Assembly: GCA_027924645.1 (NCBI GenBank)
Contig: BSBN01000187.1
Coordinates: 19,300,001 to 19,364,000 of the forward strand
Direction: 5' to 3'
Source of the DNA: Cunninghamia lanceolata
Lineage: Eukaryota; Streptophyta; Pinopsida; Cupressales; Cupressaceae
Length of the DNA stretch: 64,000 bases
Shown here: positions 44,545 through 57,566 of the stretch, piece after piece
Position numbering within the stretch: position 1 is the stretch's first letter
How the letters are laid out: each line of letters begins with the position of its first letter
Program-made: the position numbers and the translations under genes
The notes under the pieces: model-generated
Told to the model about the DNA's origin: nothing
The model's database searches: none
The model's input: the letters and a program-made list of their open reading frames with translations, nothing else

Positions 44545-47500
44545 ATGGTGATGCCGCAAATTATTAATATTACTGAGCGACCACGACCTAAGTTCAAGAA
44601 ACATCCCCACAAAGCAACTGAAGTTGATCCAATGGGTGCATTCTTGGGTATACCTTACAAAGTTCTATATGTGGAAGACGTTAGGGTATATATCCATGTT
44701 GCCCTAGATGAGCATGGCAACAGCAGATTCATAGACTTAGATCAAAAACATTTAAGTGATGATCAATTTTACCTGAAGGAAGAATACAAAGTCCTGGAAG
44801 AGAATAAATTCATCTAATATGCAGAGTTTCCCACATTTGCAGCAAATGAATGGGTTCGGTATGTGCTGAGCAAGATTCATGACGATTTTATGTGGGTAGG
44901 GAAAGGGCAACCCTTCAAGATAACAAAGAATGCAATTCAAGAAATCACTAGACTAAACTCCACCGTAGGTGTGCCATTATTGAAGGTGATTAAGAATCAA
45001 ACGGCTACAAATGCCACCAGAGCCCAATTTGACAAAAGGGCGCTAACAATAAATGATATTGCTGATCCTGTAGTAAAGTTTGCATCAATGGTCATAGGTT
45101 ACAAGGTTTACTTCTCAAACCGAGAGAACTTTGTTTATGGTACTGCAATATACACTGCCTATCAAATGGTTAAAGAGAATGCAGATTATGATTTGTACGA
45201 GTTGCTGAGAATCTAACTACTAGAGAATCTGAAGAAGATAAAGGAAACCAAGAACTATCCATTCAAGTATGGTATGGTGGTTATCTGTTTATTCTTCTAT
45301 TTCTTGAATGAATTACCCAACATGAAGAATTTGATCTAGTTAAGTAGAAAACTTGTAGTTGTTCAAATTAAAAATCATTTAAATAGCATTGGAAGTATTG
45401 ATGAGCAAAAAACATCCCTGTGGGGATACTTCAAAAATTTCCAAGGCATAATGCAATCAAGAGAAAGAATCCCTAGGAAAATTGTTGAGAAGTATAAAGA
45501 TATTATCTGGTTTATGGTTACAAAAGATCAATGCCTAATGGAAGTTGTTGAGCCTAGGATAGTCTAGGTAATGCCAATGGGCTATGAAATGGATGGACAG
45601 ATATTAGATAGCTATGCTCAACACGTGTTGAGCAAACCCAAGGATAGCAGAGAAGAAAGGTTTGGAACTTATGAAGAGTTGTTTATGAAACTTCATGTTT
45701 AATTCAGAAAACCTAAAATAACTAGGAAAGTCAGAAAGAGGTGGAAGAAATTGCTACAAAATATGGCATCACCAAAGAACAACTAAAAGAAGTAAGGGAA
45801 AAAGTAGAGAAAACAAAAAAATAAAAACAAAAAGGTGAACTGGTACAAGTTCCAAAAGAATCACAGATGGCGTGGGATAAGCCTAAAAAAGTTCAAAGGT
45901 CTACTAGGAGCTCTGTTACCTCCTCAGGTGTCACACCATCAGTAAACATAGAGAAAACTTCAAAGAAACCCTTTGTCAAGGATATAAAGAGAAAGAAGAT
46001 GAAGGGAAAAAGATTGTATGTCAGTGTAGGTGGAAAGGATAAAGAAGAAACAGAATCAGATAAGGAGATAAAGAAGATGAAAGTTAAGGTAGTCGAAGCT
46101 ACAAGAAAGCCCTCTGGAAAGGACAAATCAAACAAAAGACAAAAGGTAGAAGAGCCTTATGTTGAAAAGGCTACAATATCTCTTCAAGATGTGTTAAAAG
46201 CTGTCATAGTGGATCGAAACTTGAAGCCCTTGATTGAATTCTATTATGAATATAATGATGATGATAAGAGAATCTTGGAAGAAGCCATAGTGAAATACTT
46301 AAACATCTTCAACAGGGATCTTATGGAGATCACCTCTGATCTCCCTAAAAGTCTAGCCAGCATTTTGACCATCAGAAAAGAGACTGTCCGGGCAAAGGAT
46401 ATTGCATTGAGACAACATGTACTAACAAGATTATGTCCAGAAATTACTCCAAAGAAAAAAGACTTGATCTCTAAAGAAACCAAAGAAAAGTTTAGGACCA
46501 AAATGAGGATGAACTCATTAATGATGGGTGAAATTGACAAAGTGGTAAAAGAAACAAAGGAAATTATGTTGGAATCACTGAAGAAATACGATCTTCCCAC
46601 CACATATGACAATGAAGACAATAATGTTGGTGATAATACATCTGTTTCAAAAGTCAACATTAAAGAGGAGATAGATAAAGTTGACCAAATAGCTGAAGAA
46701 AAGGAAATTCTTGCCTCTCTAGAACATCAAACAGTGGATAATACTATTGAGGAAAAAGAAATACCAAATGCAAAAACTAGTCCATCTCTGGCACGTTAGA
46801 TTGAAAAGGATTTGACAGAAGATGAACAGAAGGAGGACACAAACAAGGCCATGGACATTAATCCTCCAGAGCAGGAATAGAAAAATGATATCTCCGGTGC
46901 AGCAAGAGACACTGCAGAGACAGTAAAATAATTCTTGGAAAAGGAGGAACTAGTTCTAGATGAGCCTGAGTCAATCCAAGGTCCAATAAACTTGGATACA
47001 ATGTCTCTTGTTCAGATGCTCAAGTTGGCTTTAGTTGCTCAAGCCAAAGCAAGAAAAGAAATATTGAAGTCCCACATTGAGGACAATGAACTGATAAGTG
47101 AAGCATCCAGCATCTTGGAAAAGCTAATGCCAACATACCAGAAGGATACCTCTCTGTCTGCTTCATGTCAACTCAAGGGACTTATACATTCTATAAGTAC
47201 ACACTTTAAATCTCTTGAAATATCTACTAAAACAAAAGTTAGACAAGAGTTCAATGAGAAAAGGTTAGATGGGTTGACAAATTTGATAGCTCTTGATACG
47301 GTTCAATTAGATAATGGGATACAGAGTATTCAAAGTGCTATTATAGAAGCTGGTGATGTATATAAATTTTATCTATCATGGCCAGAAATTACAAAGAAGA
47401 CAGAAGAAAAGATTAAGGAATTGGAAGAAAAACTGTTGAATATTTCTAAGTCTTTTGATCTGGTAAATGAATCATTTAGTAATAGAGTAGCCCAAGTCAT

Positions 47501-47789
47501 CAACATTCACAATGACTTGAATGGTCTAATAAATCAGAAGTATCAAATAAAGAGCAGAATGGGACAATTGAGAAGACTGATCAGTCCTAAACTAGAGTCA
47601 ATGACTAAGCTTGTAGCTAAAGCACAACTTGTTGCACAAACTATCACACCATTAGACATGCAAAAAGCTAAAACTCTAGTTTTTCTACTCAGCAGGCATA
47701 TACAAATTTTGGATGGTGCTAAGAAGAGCTGGTATGTTAAGATAGCTCAACTAAAGAACATCTTTAGTGACATTCTTCATCATATGTAA
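44545..47789 (+). pseudogene. Element 4 second large frame, unknown protein (broken)
   Basis: I do not recognise this protein. It spans about 1,080 codons with one frameshift (near 45740) and stops near 44815, 45214, 45337, 45566, 45700, 45820, 46797, 46878 and 46929. The N-terminal third is globular, with MGAFLGIPYKVLYVEDVRVY, DDFMWVGKGQPFKITKNAI, SMVIGYKVYFSNRENFVYG and YGMVVICLFFYFLNEL; it faintly recalls plant transposon-associated domains with a similar helix pattern (weak). The middle is a lysine-rich, NLS-like stretch (KRKKMKGKRLY), followed by a helical region. The C-terminal 280 residues (46935-47789) are largely helical with coiled-coil potential (KKTEEKIKELEEKLLNI). It replaces pol in the element. 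Confidence 0.6.
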
Positions 47790-48025
47790 AATGAAGTAGA
47801 AGACTGTACTTGTAAATATGCGGTAGAGTACATAAGAATTTTGAAGACTTGATAATTTTTTGGTTCTAGAACACACCCTTTTCCATTGATGTCAAAGGGA
47901 GAGAGAAGATCAATGAAAAATGAGAAAACATCTCAGGGGGAGAAGAAATATAGAAGTGTATATAGTAAGGGGGACCAGTCAAGTATTTTTCACTAAGTGT
48001 TGTCATCAATGCTAAAGGGGGAGAT
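47790..48025 (+). promoter_or_regulatory. Polypurine tracts of element 4
   Basis: AAAGGGAGAG, CAGGGGGAG, AAGGGGGAC and AAAGGGGGAG occur at about 47896, 47935, 47968 and 48014. The last adjoins the LTR. The arrangement is the same as in elements 1 and 2. Confidence 0.75.
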
Positions 48026-49581
48026 TGTTGGCAAGAGACACTGCTCTGGTATAGACTTGTATGTTGTCATTGATGGAAACAAGGCTCAGAGATCCTTTTA
48101 GCATGACAGGAAGACATAACACTGGAAGGTCATATTAGAATTTAGGTCCGGTTGGCAGAAATGACTAAGTATGGGCAATATACAGAGTAAAGGACAGTAA
48201 GTGGATTAGTGTGCTTCTGCAGATGAAGACCTGGAAATGTAGCTTAGGTACAAAGTTCATAATTGTTTGGTGTTGTTATATTCCAGTGATCAAGTCTTGA
48301 TTTCCTTCGAAAGTCACTTGGAGAAAATGCCTAAGTCTAGAAGAATAGAGGTATGATAGGAACAGTGTATAGTGCAAGGTAAAATGGTCCACATTCCTCC
48401 GCAAGTGAGTATTTTATTATGCAGTTATAATGTTTTGTAAACACTTGTATGAAGTTTCTAAATCTAGAGTTGTGTGATTTGAAGTCCACCGAAAAGTTAG
48501 TTGCAAGCTGTTGAGTATCGCTACAGTGTTTGACAGAGTTTGACTGTGACAGAGTCTGAGTTCTGATGGTCTGCATTTTGCTGCAAGTTGATATCATGTT
48601 TTGTGGTTCTGAAGGTAAGATTGGGGATGTGTGAATACTATTTGATATGATTCTGGAAGTGTCTTATGGTCCACAGTAAAAGTTGTAGTTTGACAGATGA
48701 ACTAAACCAGAGGCAATCTGTGTTTGAGGCTGACATGATAGTTTGACTTGTATGCAGTAAGTTCTATTGATTGGAACTTTATCCTAAGTAGTTCTATAGT
48801 TGGAGCCAACATATGTGAATGTGTTTCAAATACTAATTGGGTCCACAAAGTATTTTTGTGAACGAAATTGGCCGACAAGCTACATGTTTATTAACTACAT
48901 GCTTTATCTTTATTAGGTTGACCTAATGTGAAGGTTTTAAGTGTTGCGGATATATATAAGGGATCCAGTTTGGTGTTTGGTATAAGTGATGATAATCTAT
49001 GTGTGAGGAATGCAAACATGAATATAGCAGAGCAGAGTTAGAAGATCAGTAATGATGAAGACTCAAGATACATTATTTTGTTGCTAAATGACTACACCCT
49101 GGCATGCTGACAGATGCTTTTGCAGTATTCATATTTATTATATAATTTCACTTGTACTTGACAGTGAGCCATCTTCATCAAGGAAGTGATCTTGGCAGTC
49201 AACAATCATTAGTGTTTAACAGCCCTAATTGTAATCTTTCTAGATCTAGGGTTGAGGCAGTGAGCCTGCTAGACCTAGTTATACTTCATGGCAGTGAGCC
49301 AACATGTTCTAGGCCCATGGAGTGACCAAGCTTGAATGTCGCCATTTGTAAAAGATTGAAATATATATTGAGAGCTTATCCTCTCCATGGTTTTTCCCTT
49401 TTTGGGTTTTCCACGTAAAAATCCTGGTGTTCATGTGTTATGTATTTATGGTTGGTGTTCATATGCTTATTCCGTTTTCACATTATTAATTTTGGAAATT
49501 GGATAAATGAAATTGTAAAAAAGTGGTTTTGTGGAATATTGATTCACCCCCCCCCCCTCTCAGTATTCCTTGCTGTCAACA
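48026..49581 (+). repeat. Element 4 3' LTR (1556 bp)
   Basis: Pairs with 41374-42921 and ends CCTTGCTGTCAACA followed by TGTCC. The run of C near the end is longer here than in the 5' copy. Confidence 0.93.
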
Positions 49582-50463
49582 TGTCCACATTTCCATTTTC
49601 AACCTTTTTCCAAATCCATCCACATCATCCCATTGGACCTTAGAGAAACATCACTTTAATATTGGACTCTTGACCATATTCCGTCCATTAATCAATTGTC
49701 AAATCCTAATCCTTCACTCCGTTTCCATAAGGGTTTTCACAAACCCTAATCCAAGTTCATTACTCTCCATCCAACCTTAGAGAAATATTTTTTAGACCTT
49801 TGCCTTCCCTTAATTCCATCCAAATTTTCCATTTCCCCAAACATTTCACCAACCCCCATCCAAGTCAAAATTTCAAAATCATTCCAACCTTATCCTTAGT
49901 CTAATCAACCCCATCCCAAGTATCAACCAACATTATCCAAACCTTGCCAAACGCATTCCAAATATCAAATCCATATTATCCAAACCTTATCAACCTTATT
50001 CACAATCCAACATCAACATCCAAAATCAAATCTACCTAAACCTATCAACAACATCAATCATCAACATCCAAAATCCAAAATCAAACCAACATCCAAAATA
50101 CCCTTCAAATCAAGTTTGTGCAAAAATTAAGTCTAGATCTCATCATCCTATAATTTATAGAGAGCTTAAGTCTTTGTCTACCTTAAGTTCTTTTATAAAT
50201 TAGCCTTTTATCAACCCTTATATAAATTGATTTAGGAGCCTAGACAACTCCTAAGTTGATAAATTCTAAGGTATCCCATTTTGCTTGAAGGTCATTAGTC
50301 TACCCTCAAGTAAAATAATCCTTTTCTCCTTTTTTGCTTAAGGTCATTAGTCTACCTTAGGTAAGAAGAGAACATCCTTTTACAATCCAAAGATCTAGAT
50401 TTATTTGAGCTCTCCTTGATTTGATCATCCTTTCAAAACATCATCAAATTTGTCCAACATCCT
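49582..50463. other. Pyrimidine/CA-rich leader-like sequence
   Basis: Many AATCCAAA, CATCCAA and CCCATCC pieces, with no gene. The style matches 57670-58200, just before the Tat-type gag, so it is probably gypsy leader sequence. A twofold repeat AAGGTCATTAGTCTACC occurs at 50299 and 50341. Its last 103 bp (50361-50463) recur at 57567-57670. Confidence 0.5.
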
Positions 50464-52859
50464 TGTTACTAAATTATGTTCACACCTAATTTACTTAGAC
50501 CTGATTTGCAGTTCTCACGAAAGGAATAAAAGAAAATTTTAAGTGTATATTCAATCAGTGAATGTATGACATCTTGGCAAGAAAAAAACAAAGATCAGTT
50601 TTCAGGATAATCTGACAGTCCAATCAGGACTGTCAAACCATCCTGACAAAAGAAAATCTAATGACAAGATATCAGACAGTCAATGAATGATAGAACAGAT
50701 CTAACTGGTTTTATCTTTCAATTATGAGATAATTGAATTATTCAAGTGATCACAATTTAGTGTGAAAGAAAAGTATTTTAAAAACTGCCATTTCATATCA
50801 TGTTTTGACCATATGTTTCATAGCAGTTTCAGTTATTCTATCTTATGCATTTGATTCAAAAAAATTAAACATACATAAATCAATTGCATAAGGTAAAGTA
50901 ACTGATCATATTTAAAGAAATGTTTAAATGTGTCCCACACAAGCCGTGGGATTGACTAAACTGAGAAATGCAGACATATGTAAGCTATACATCTAAGGAT
51001 AAAATGAAAGAGAAAGAACATATGAGAATATTAAATATCCATCATTACCTTTTTTCATAAGGTTGATGTCATTAGTTGATAGCTGGTCTTCATGTCCTTA
51101 TCTTCAGCTCCTGATCATGACAGTGTACCTACAAAAAATTGGGGAAAAACCCTGTTAGAAGCTCCGGATATTTAAAATTATCGCATGTTTTTATCAACAG
51201 ATATATCAACTTGCAGACATTATGCATCATATGTGTTTGAATCAAATCATAGATGTGCAATAAATCAGATCATCATGAAACAGATCAATCAATTTCAAGA
51301 GGTATGTTTTTATGCTAACTTGTTTGTTCACTGTGCAGGTATAGGAAAAGTAATGTTGCTGATTTGAAGGCATTAAAACATGAGGAGAAAAAGTGGCTCC
51401 CACAAGGGTAGAGCCCAACAAGTTTTCCTTTTTATTCATTTGAAAAGGATATCAGATTATAAAAGATAGATGCATTATTCAAGACGATACTATGCATTAG
51501 AATAGTCAATTTGCAAAAGAGTGAAGTCATCATGATAAAAGTGAAGAGGAGTAGTTGCTCCTATAAACTATGCTACTTAAGAGAATAGTCTGTTAAAACC
51601 AGAGGATCATATTCAAATTGCTTCGTTACATGTTACAAAAGAAGCAATGATTCTGATCAAGTTGTCAATATGCAGAATACAGAAGTGCAGGCATGAGAAG
51701 GTATTCTTCTTTATTCCTATCAATGATTTATGTATGTTTCTGCTGTCATATATATGTCATAAGTTATGATAGCCCTCTATAGAGGTGAACATCATGATAA
51801 ACTGATAGTAGATGTCATAAAAATACATAAAGTGCAAAGAAGGGCAGCCTTGTAATAAATGGATAATCAAATGAAAAAAAATTGCCAAGACTCTCATGAA
51901 GTGATCAAATAACAGCCTTGTAAAATATAGATTTACATGAAGTGAAGGCTACAAGAGCTATTACAAATGATAAACTGTCATAATACTATATCAGTATGCA
52001 AAAAGTACAATGTCTTTGCTATAGGAGAACATAAATGTCAAGGCATAATAGGGTATATTCATATCATGACAAGGTTCAGTCCTCATATCATGCCAAGGTT
52101 CAGTCCTCATGCATCAAGGATATTTCAAGTACAAGAAGCTAGATATAAATGCAATCACCTTTGACCATGAAAGGAATAGCAGTAAATTGTTTAAAGAGGC
52201 ATCAAACAATAACACATAGGTATGCATCAACAAAGATAGAATGCATCAACAAAGATAGAAACAGTTCATCATTGTTCTATGTGCAAGACAAATGAATGTA
52301 GCTACAGGTGATAGTTGGAGAAAATAAATGCACCATGTTCATATCATGAAATGAAGTACAGCCATGCCACAGACTGGAGCATTATGCCATCATTGCATAC
52401 TTATGTCATATTGAACATTATGGAGTGACAGGAGCTATAGAAAGATTTCTGAGTGATCATATCATATAAGAAATGTTAAATGACTAATAAAGACTACAAG
52501 AAGAACCATGGAAGTAGATCAATTTTTGAATCTTCATGCTATACAGGAGATAGTTCAAGCAAAGAAGCATATGTTCAAATTCATGACATGCAATAGAGTA
52601 CAAATGAAAGAATGACAAGGAGATGTAGTGAGCAAAGAAGTCCCAGATTTTTAATTCATACAGAAGATTTCAAATTACTTTTATAAAAAAATAGGTTATG
52701 AAAACCTACAGCCTGTCAAATGCCATGAAGTAGAGATATTTTAAGGATACCAATTCTATTATATTTCAAATGACAAAAGAATAAAGAAAGAAAAGTTAAG
52801 GGTTTTGCATGTGTTTAATTTCACATATTCAAATTGACAGTTTCAGTTTATAACAGAAT

Positions 52860-53720
52860 ACTCACAAAATGTCAAGACCCTTGTCATCAGTTTTGTGTTT
52901 TGAAGTTACAGTATAAAGACAATGAAAGGGAAAAGATACAGATAAAGATACAGTAGGCCATGCCAAAGAATGCCTTATTTTCAAAGAAATCAAGATGCTC
53001 TGTTTACTATTGAAACCCTTATATATATTTTCATCTATAGAAAGGTCAAGAAAAAGGAAAGGAAGAGCTACAGAGACCATGCCCAAGAAGGTCTTGTTTT
53101 TTTTCGAAAGATATCAAAGCCTCTGCAAATCTTTCAAACCCTTGTACTATTTTCTTGTATACAGTTGAAAACAATGCTACAAAGTAAGAAAAAGTTATGG
53201 CCGTGACAAGAGGAAGATATTTCTATGTAGAAATAAAAAAACCCTCTTATCTTTCGAAACCCTTGTATTTTTCATCTGCAGAGAATAGTTAAGACATAGG
53301 AAACAGCATACAAGATGCTGTCGTGGTCAGTAGAGGCCTTTGTTCACTCAAGATTTTCAAAACCCTTATCACATTTCTTCAAACCCTTACAAATTTTTTA
53401 TCTGCAGAGAGGAGAAATGTGAAAGAAAAACAACATACAGTAAGGTCGTGGATGGAAAAGGTATTTTTTATCAAACCCTTGTTATAGTTCTTCAAACCCT
53501 TACAAGATTTATGTCTACAGTGGAGTAAAGAGAAGGGAAGAATCATATTTAGGCACGGCTATTAGAGAGAAGCTCATTTCTTCAAAAAGACAAATACCCA
53601 CTTCAACGTTTTGAAACCCTTGTCAGTTTCATTTACAATGAAAAAATAAAGATACAGAAAGACCGAATAAAAGAGCTCACCTCACATTTTAAAGAGGAAA
53701 GAAACTAGTCACAGTCGTGG
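52860..53720 (+). repeat. ~120-bp tandem repeat array
   Basis: Six to seven degenerate units. Anchors of the form ATGC.GTCGTGG are at about 52957, 53076, 53197, 53316, 53442, 53550 and 53710. Each unit carries TTTCAAACCCTTGT-like text and ATTTCATCTGCAGAG followed by an A/G-rich segment. No open frame runs through it. Confidence 0.8.
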
Positions 53721-56700
53721 CCTTCATTCTTGGAGATTGCTTGCAAATGAAGTCACAATTGCAAATAATGTTCGACATAGAGGAACAAAGAAAAGATTGT
53801 TAAAAAAGTTGATAATGTATGCCCAACACATAGCCGACGGCCAGAGCATGAAGAATGAACAGAAATGATAAGAATTTGATGCAGATCTTACACCACAAAC
53901 ACCAATAAGGGTCAAATCAAACTACTCAGGGGGAGAGGATGCAAGGGATGGTAGGGAAAATAGGAAATTAGGCCTCTATGGGCCTGACTACTCCATTGAT
54001 CTTCTTACCAGACATGACTGTCCTCTCATTTTCCATACTTCCAAGACAAGGCAACAACACCATCTTTGGGTTCATATACATGGGCTCTTTACTAGACTTT
54101 CTAGGGACCCTAGGCCATCTACAGTTGACTATCCCAAGCTCAAAAAACTACCATAATTCTCTGGAGGTACCTCCTTGTACCAGTTCCTTCATAGATTGAC
54201 CCACTCCCTTGTAGCCCTCAAAAAGGGACTGTCAGACAATAACTTGAGATCCAAACCTCCAAACTAGACTGTTATGGGATTTTTGAGTACCCATTATCTT
54301 GTTATTCAACATATTAAACATGCACTATGGGTTCCTTTGGAACACAATCCCCAAATCATGACTATACTAATTCCCAATAAGGCTTAATTAGGTCAGTTTT
54401 ACAAAGGGAGTACACACAAACTCTATTCCAAACTTCTAACTCCTACTCCAAGGTGCCCAATGGGATGAAAATAGACTAATTTCATAGGTTTTTGGGGTCC
54501 AAGATCATTTCAAGACATTTCATGATCAAATCTTCACTCCACCAAAGCTAGTTAGCCCAACAGAAGGTGCAATAAGGCCTCAATGGCTCCAAACTCCATC
54601 TTACATTTGTCCCCTACTCTTGCACACAAAACCCATTAGAAAACATGCCAACCCAACCTCATTCCACCCATTTTGGGGTTATAACAAAGATTGAATGAGT
54701 TAGGAATCCATAAATCTCTCTAAAACCCTTAAAACTAGGGTTTAATGACCAATCTCACAAAAACAACTACAAAATGTCTAAATCCCAATGTTATACCCTT
54801 CAACTTGGTTTAAAATGAAAGGTAAGAACCTTCACTCCATCATTTTAGTCATTCATGTCTTTGACTATAATGTACGGTCGTGTACCATGCATGGGAACAG
54901 TGAAAGAAATAGAAACAGAACAGCAAATAGGGTAGTTTCTAGGAAAGCATTTGTTAAATCCTCCACAACCGATGAAAATCATTCTATCCTAGCTCAAATG
55001 ATAGTTAACTCCATGCATCACATGATTTCAATAGTTTTCCACCATAACAGTACAGTACGATCAAGAACAAAACATGGAAAATGCAGAAAAAAATAGTGAA
55101 ATACAGAAATTTTGGTCTTTTTCTCCTATTACTCTCCAAACTTCCTCAAAATCCACATTGTCTCCACATGTGAGAGGTCACCACTATATGTTTACCACAA
55201 ATTCCACTATTTCAATGCTCCCAAATTGTGGGAAAACCAAAATAAGAAGGCATTAAAAGCCTATCCTGACATAAAACTAAAATAGACTGTCCTAGATGAT
55301 AGGAAATAGCATACTCCACTAAAGAAATTGCCTATTCTAGTCCCCCACTACATGACCATGCCTTTAGAAGGCTTCAATACATTATTCTATAACTCTATTT
55401 AGTCTTCAACAACCAAAATTTCAAGAATTTGACTTAATGAACATCCTAGGTGCACTGCACCAGAATTTACTCAGTAAAGACCCAAAACATGCTCACCTTT
55501 TCTCCCTACACTGAAATGCCATGGAAATTATAAAGAATCGACCAAAGAAGCCACTGAAATGGCAGAAAAAGGAGCAAGAGAAGCATTTTTTTATAAAACC
55601 CTAGCCGTCAGCTTTGAGGTTGCAAAGCCAAAGTAAAGGTCAAATAAAGGAGTGAAATGACTTTTAGGGTTCGGTCTTTGCTTTTGTTTGATGGTTGTTC
55701 TCTCTTTTTCCTCATTTATTTTTTGACTTATCAACAAAAATTAAATTATTTCCTGAGGTCAAGACTTGAGTCTTGATAGTTCCTAATGATGATGCCAAGG
55801 AGGGGCCCGTGGACCAAAAGAATTAGTTCATTTCTTGCATTTGATTCTGCTAAGTCAAAGGTTGAAATCATTAGAAGGTGAGGCTTTAGTGCCTTTTATC
55901 TCCATTGTCCATGATGGTCGATAAGATAAATGGTTGAAGATATGAAGACAAGTGAATACAAGGTGGATAAGACAAATGCAGGTAAGGTCAATAATGCAAT
56001 GGATATGGTTTGAAGACAAGGTGATGCATGTGTAATGCAAACTACATATTTTTTCTTTTGCAATGTAATGGAGTGATAAGGGAATATTCTTATGCCTTAA
56101 GTGCATGTGTAATGCAACTAGGAGGTTTTCTTTTGCATGGAGTTATAAGGTGATAATGATGCAATTATCATTACTCTTGATAATTCATTATATTATTTTT
56201 CATGTAAATGACCTATTTTTTTTGCATGGGAGGCATAAAGGGGTAATTTTTTCATTTTTTCATCTATGAAGACCTAATTAAATTTTGGCATCATTATCAT
56301 GCAAAATCATGCAAATTAGGCAAATGTAAAAGGAGAGATAAGGAGTTTTCTTTTTCTTCCATTTCCTCATAATTTTACAACTATATATCATGTAAACAAA
56401 TTAATAAAGTAATATTTTATAAATTACTCTATTATTTTGTCACAAGTTGTAAAATTGGAGAAATTAGGCAAATTGAAACTCATAATAGAGTAAGTCATGC
56501 AAATGATTACTTTATTTAATTTTCCACATGATCTACACATGCAAAATCATGCAAGATGGAGGAGTTAAGTTAACTGAGGACTTTTGAGGTCTTTTTGCAT
56601 GGCTTGGAGGTCAAAATAGAGAAGATTGGTCAACTCTTGTATCAAACACATGGAGACTGGTAGTTTGGAACTATTTTTGCTCATTTTGAGGCAGTTTTGA
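53721..56700. other. Non-coding interior of the 7.1-kb block
   Basis: I see no gene. 53930-55600 is mixed sequence with CTTCCA and ACCATG pieces and only short frames without domains. 55700-56700 is A/T-rich with repeated CATGCAAAATCATGCAAAT-like text around 56280-56550. Confidence 0.45.
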
Positions 56701-57566
56701 CCCTTATTTTTAGGGATTTCATTGTTTGTTCATGGAAAAAATTTGAGAGCTTATTTTTAGAGGCAGTTAGATGTAGTTGTTTTTTTCATGCCTCTTGGAG
56801 AGAGAAAACGATATATATTGTAAGGAAAACTTAGTTTTTCCTAGTTCTTGCATTCTTTTCTCTCTTACACATTGAGAGACTGAGTTTGTTTGTAATTCAT
56901 TTTGTAGTTCTTGCCTTTTTGCTCTTTACACTTTGAGAGAGAAAGAGGTTTTGTAACTCACTTATTTACATATTTATAGAGATTACAGCAGGTTACATGT
57001 TCTATACTTTGTTTTTATGCAATTATTTCCTTATTCAGTTTGATCAAGTATCTACCTTCCATTAATGCAACTTACATGAGTGATTGGATGAGATTTTATT
57101 GTGTTTAACATCAGAACCTTTACAAACATTGTCTCATTAGTACTTGTTTGTGTTAGATAGCTTTAAAAATCACAGGTCTTAGGTTGTGCAATTGGAAAAC
57201 CTTTCTTGTGTGTTGTGAAAAACCCCCTTTCCTTCAAACAAAAATATTTTCCAGCCTCCCTTAGAAACATTTTTGTGATCAATTTGCTGAAAGTGGTATG
57301 TATGGATAGATTTTCTGAGATCTATTGTGAGTTAGATTTCCAAGTTTTCATCATCACTTAGGTGCATCACCATAGTTTTACAGTTTTATTTGCTTTTAGA
57401 AAGATCCCTTTTACCCTTTTCCACATCAAAGTCATAGATCTAATTGAATATTTTAAGGGAACCAGCCCATAATCTGGAGGTTCAAACTCGACATAGGTCA
57501 CCCACGACCTGAGTTTGATCCCATGTTTCGAAGGATTGTTGAGTATCACAACTTTGCATCACGAGT

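Larger units (their letters stand above)
41374..49581 (+). mobile_element. Element 4: non-autonomous copia-type element with an unknown second gene
   Basis: The LTRs are 41374-42921 and 48026-49581, with TG...CA ends and a perfect target duplication TGTCC (41369-41373 and 49582-49586). The tRNA-iMet primer site TGGTATCAGAGCC is perfect, and several purine tracts precede the 3' LTR. Inside is a Gag-like frame (42990-44098) and a large second frame (44545-47789). There is no protease, integrase or reverse transcriptase. The LTR ends and Gag resemble Sireviruses, so enzymes would have to come from a relative (inference). It resembles the published idea of TR-GAG or LARD elements but with an extra protein. 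Confidence 0.92.
50464..57566 (+). repeat. 7.1-kb non-coding LTR-like block, first copy
   Basis: It starts TGTTACTAAATTATGTTC. Its first ~1 kb aligns with 62067-63020: the CCCACACAAG.CGTGGGA segment near 50936 and 62503, and GGTATGTTTT...ATGCTAACTTGT near 51300 and 62879. It contains a ~120-bp tandem array (52860-53720), no protein domain, and a TATATATT box near 56813 about 750 bp before its end, as expected for a very long U3 followed by R-U5. It is flanked by ~103-bp direct repeats. It is either a long 5' LTR of the gypsy element to its right or a separate insertion; I could not decide. Confidence 0.5.

Noticed and set aside
57470..57520. GGTTCAAACTC followed by an inverted partner, like a tRNA B box or SINE
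   Set aside because: No A box at the right distance and no tRNA fold upstream; one short match is not enough.
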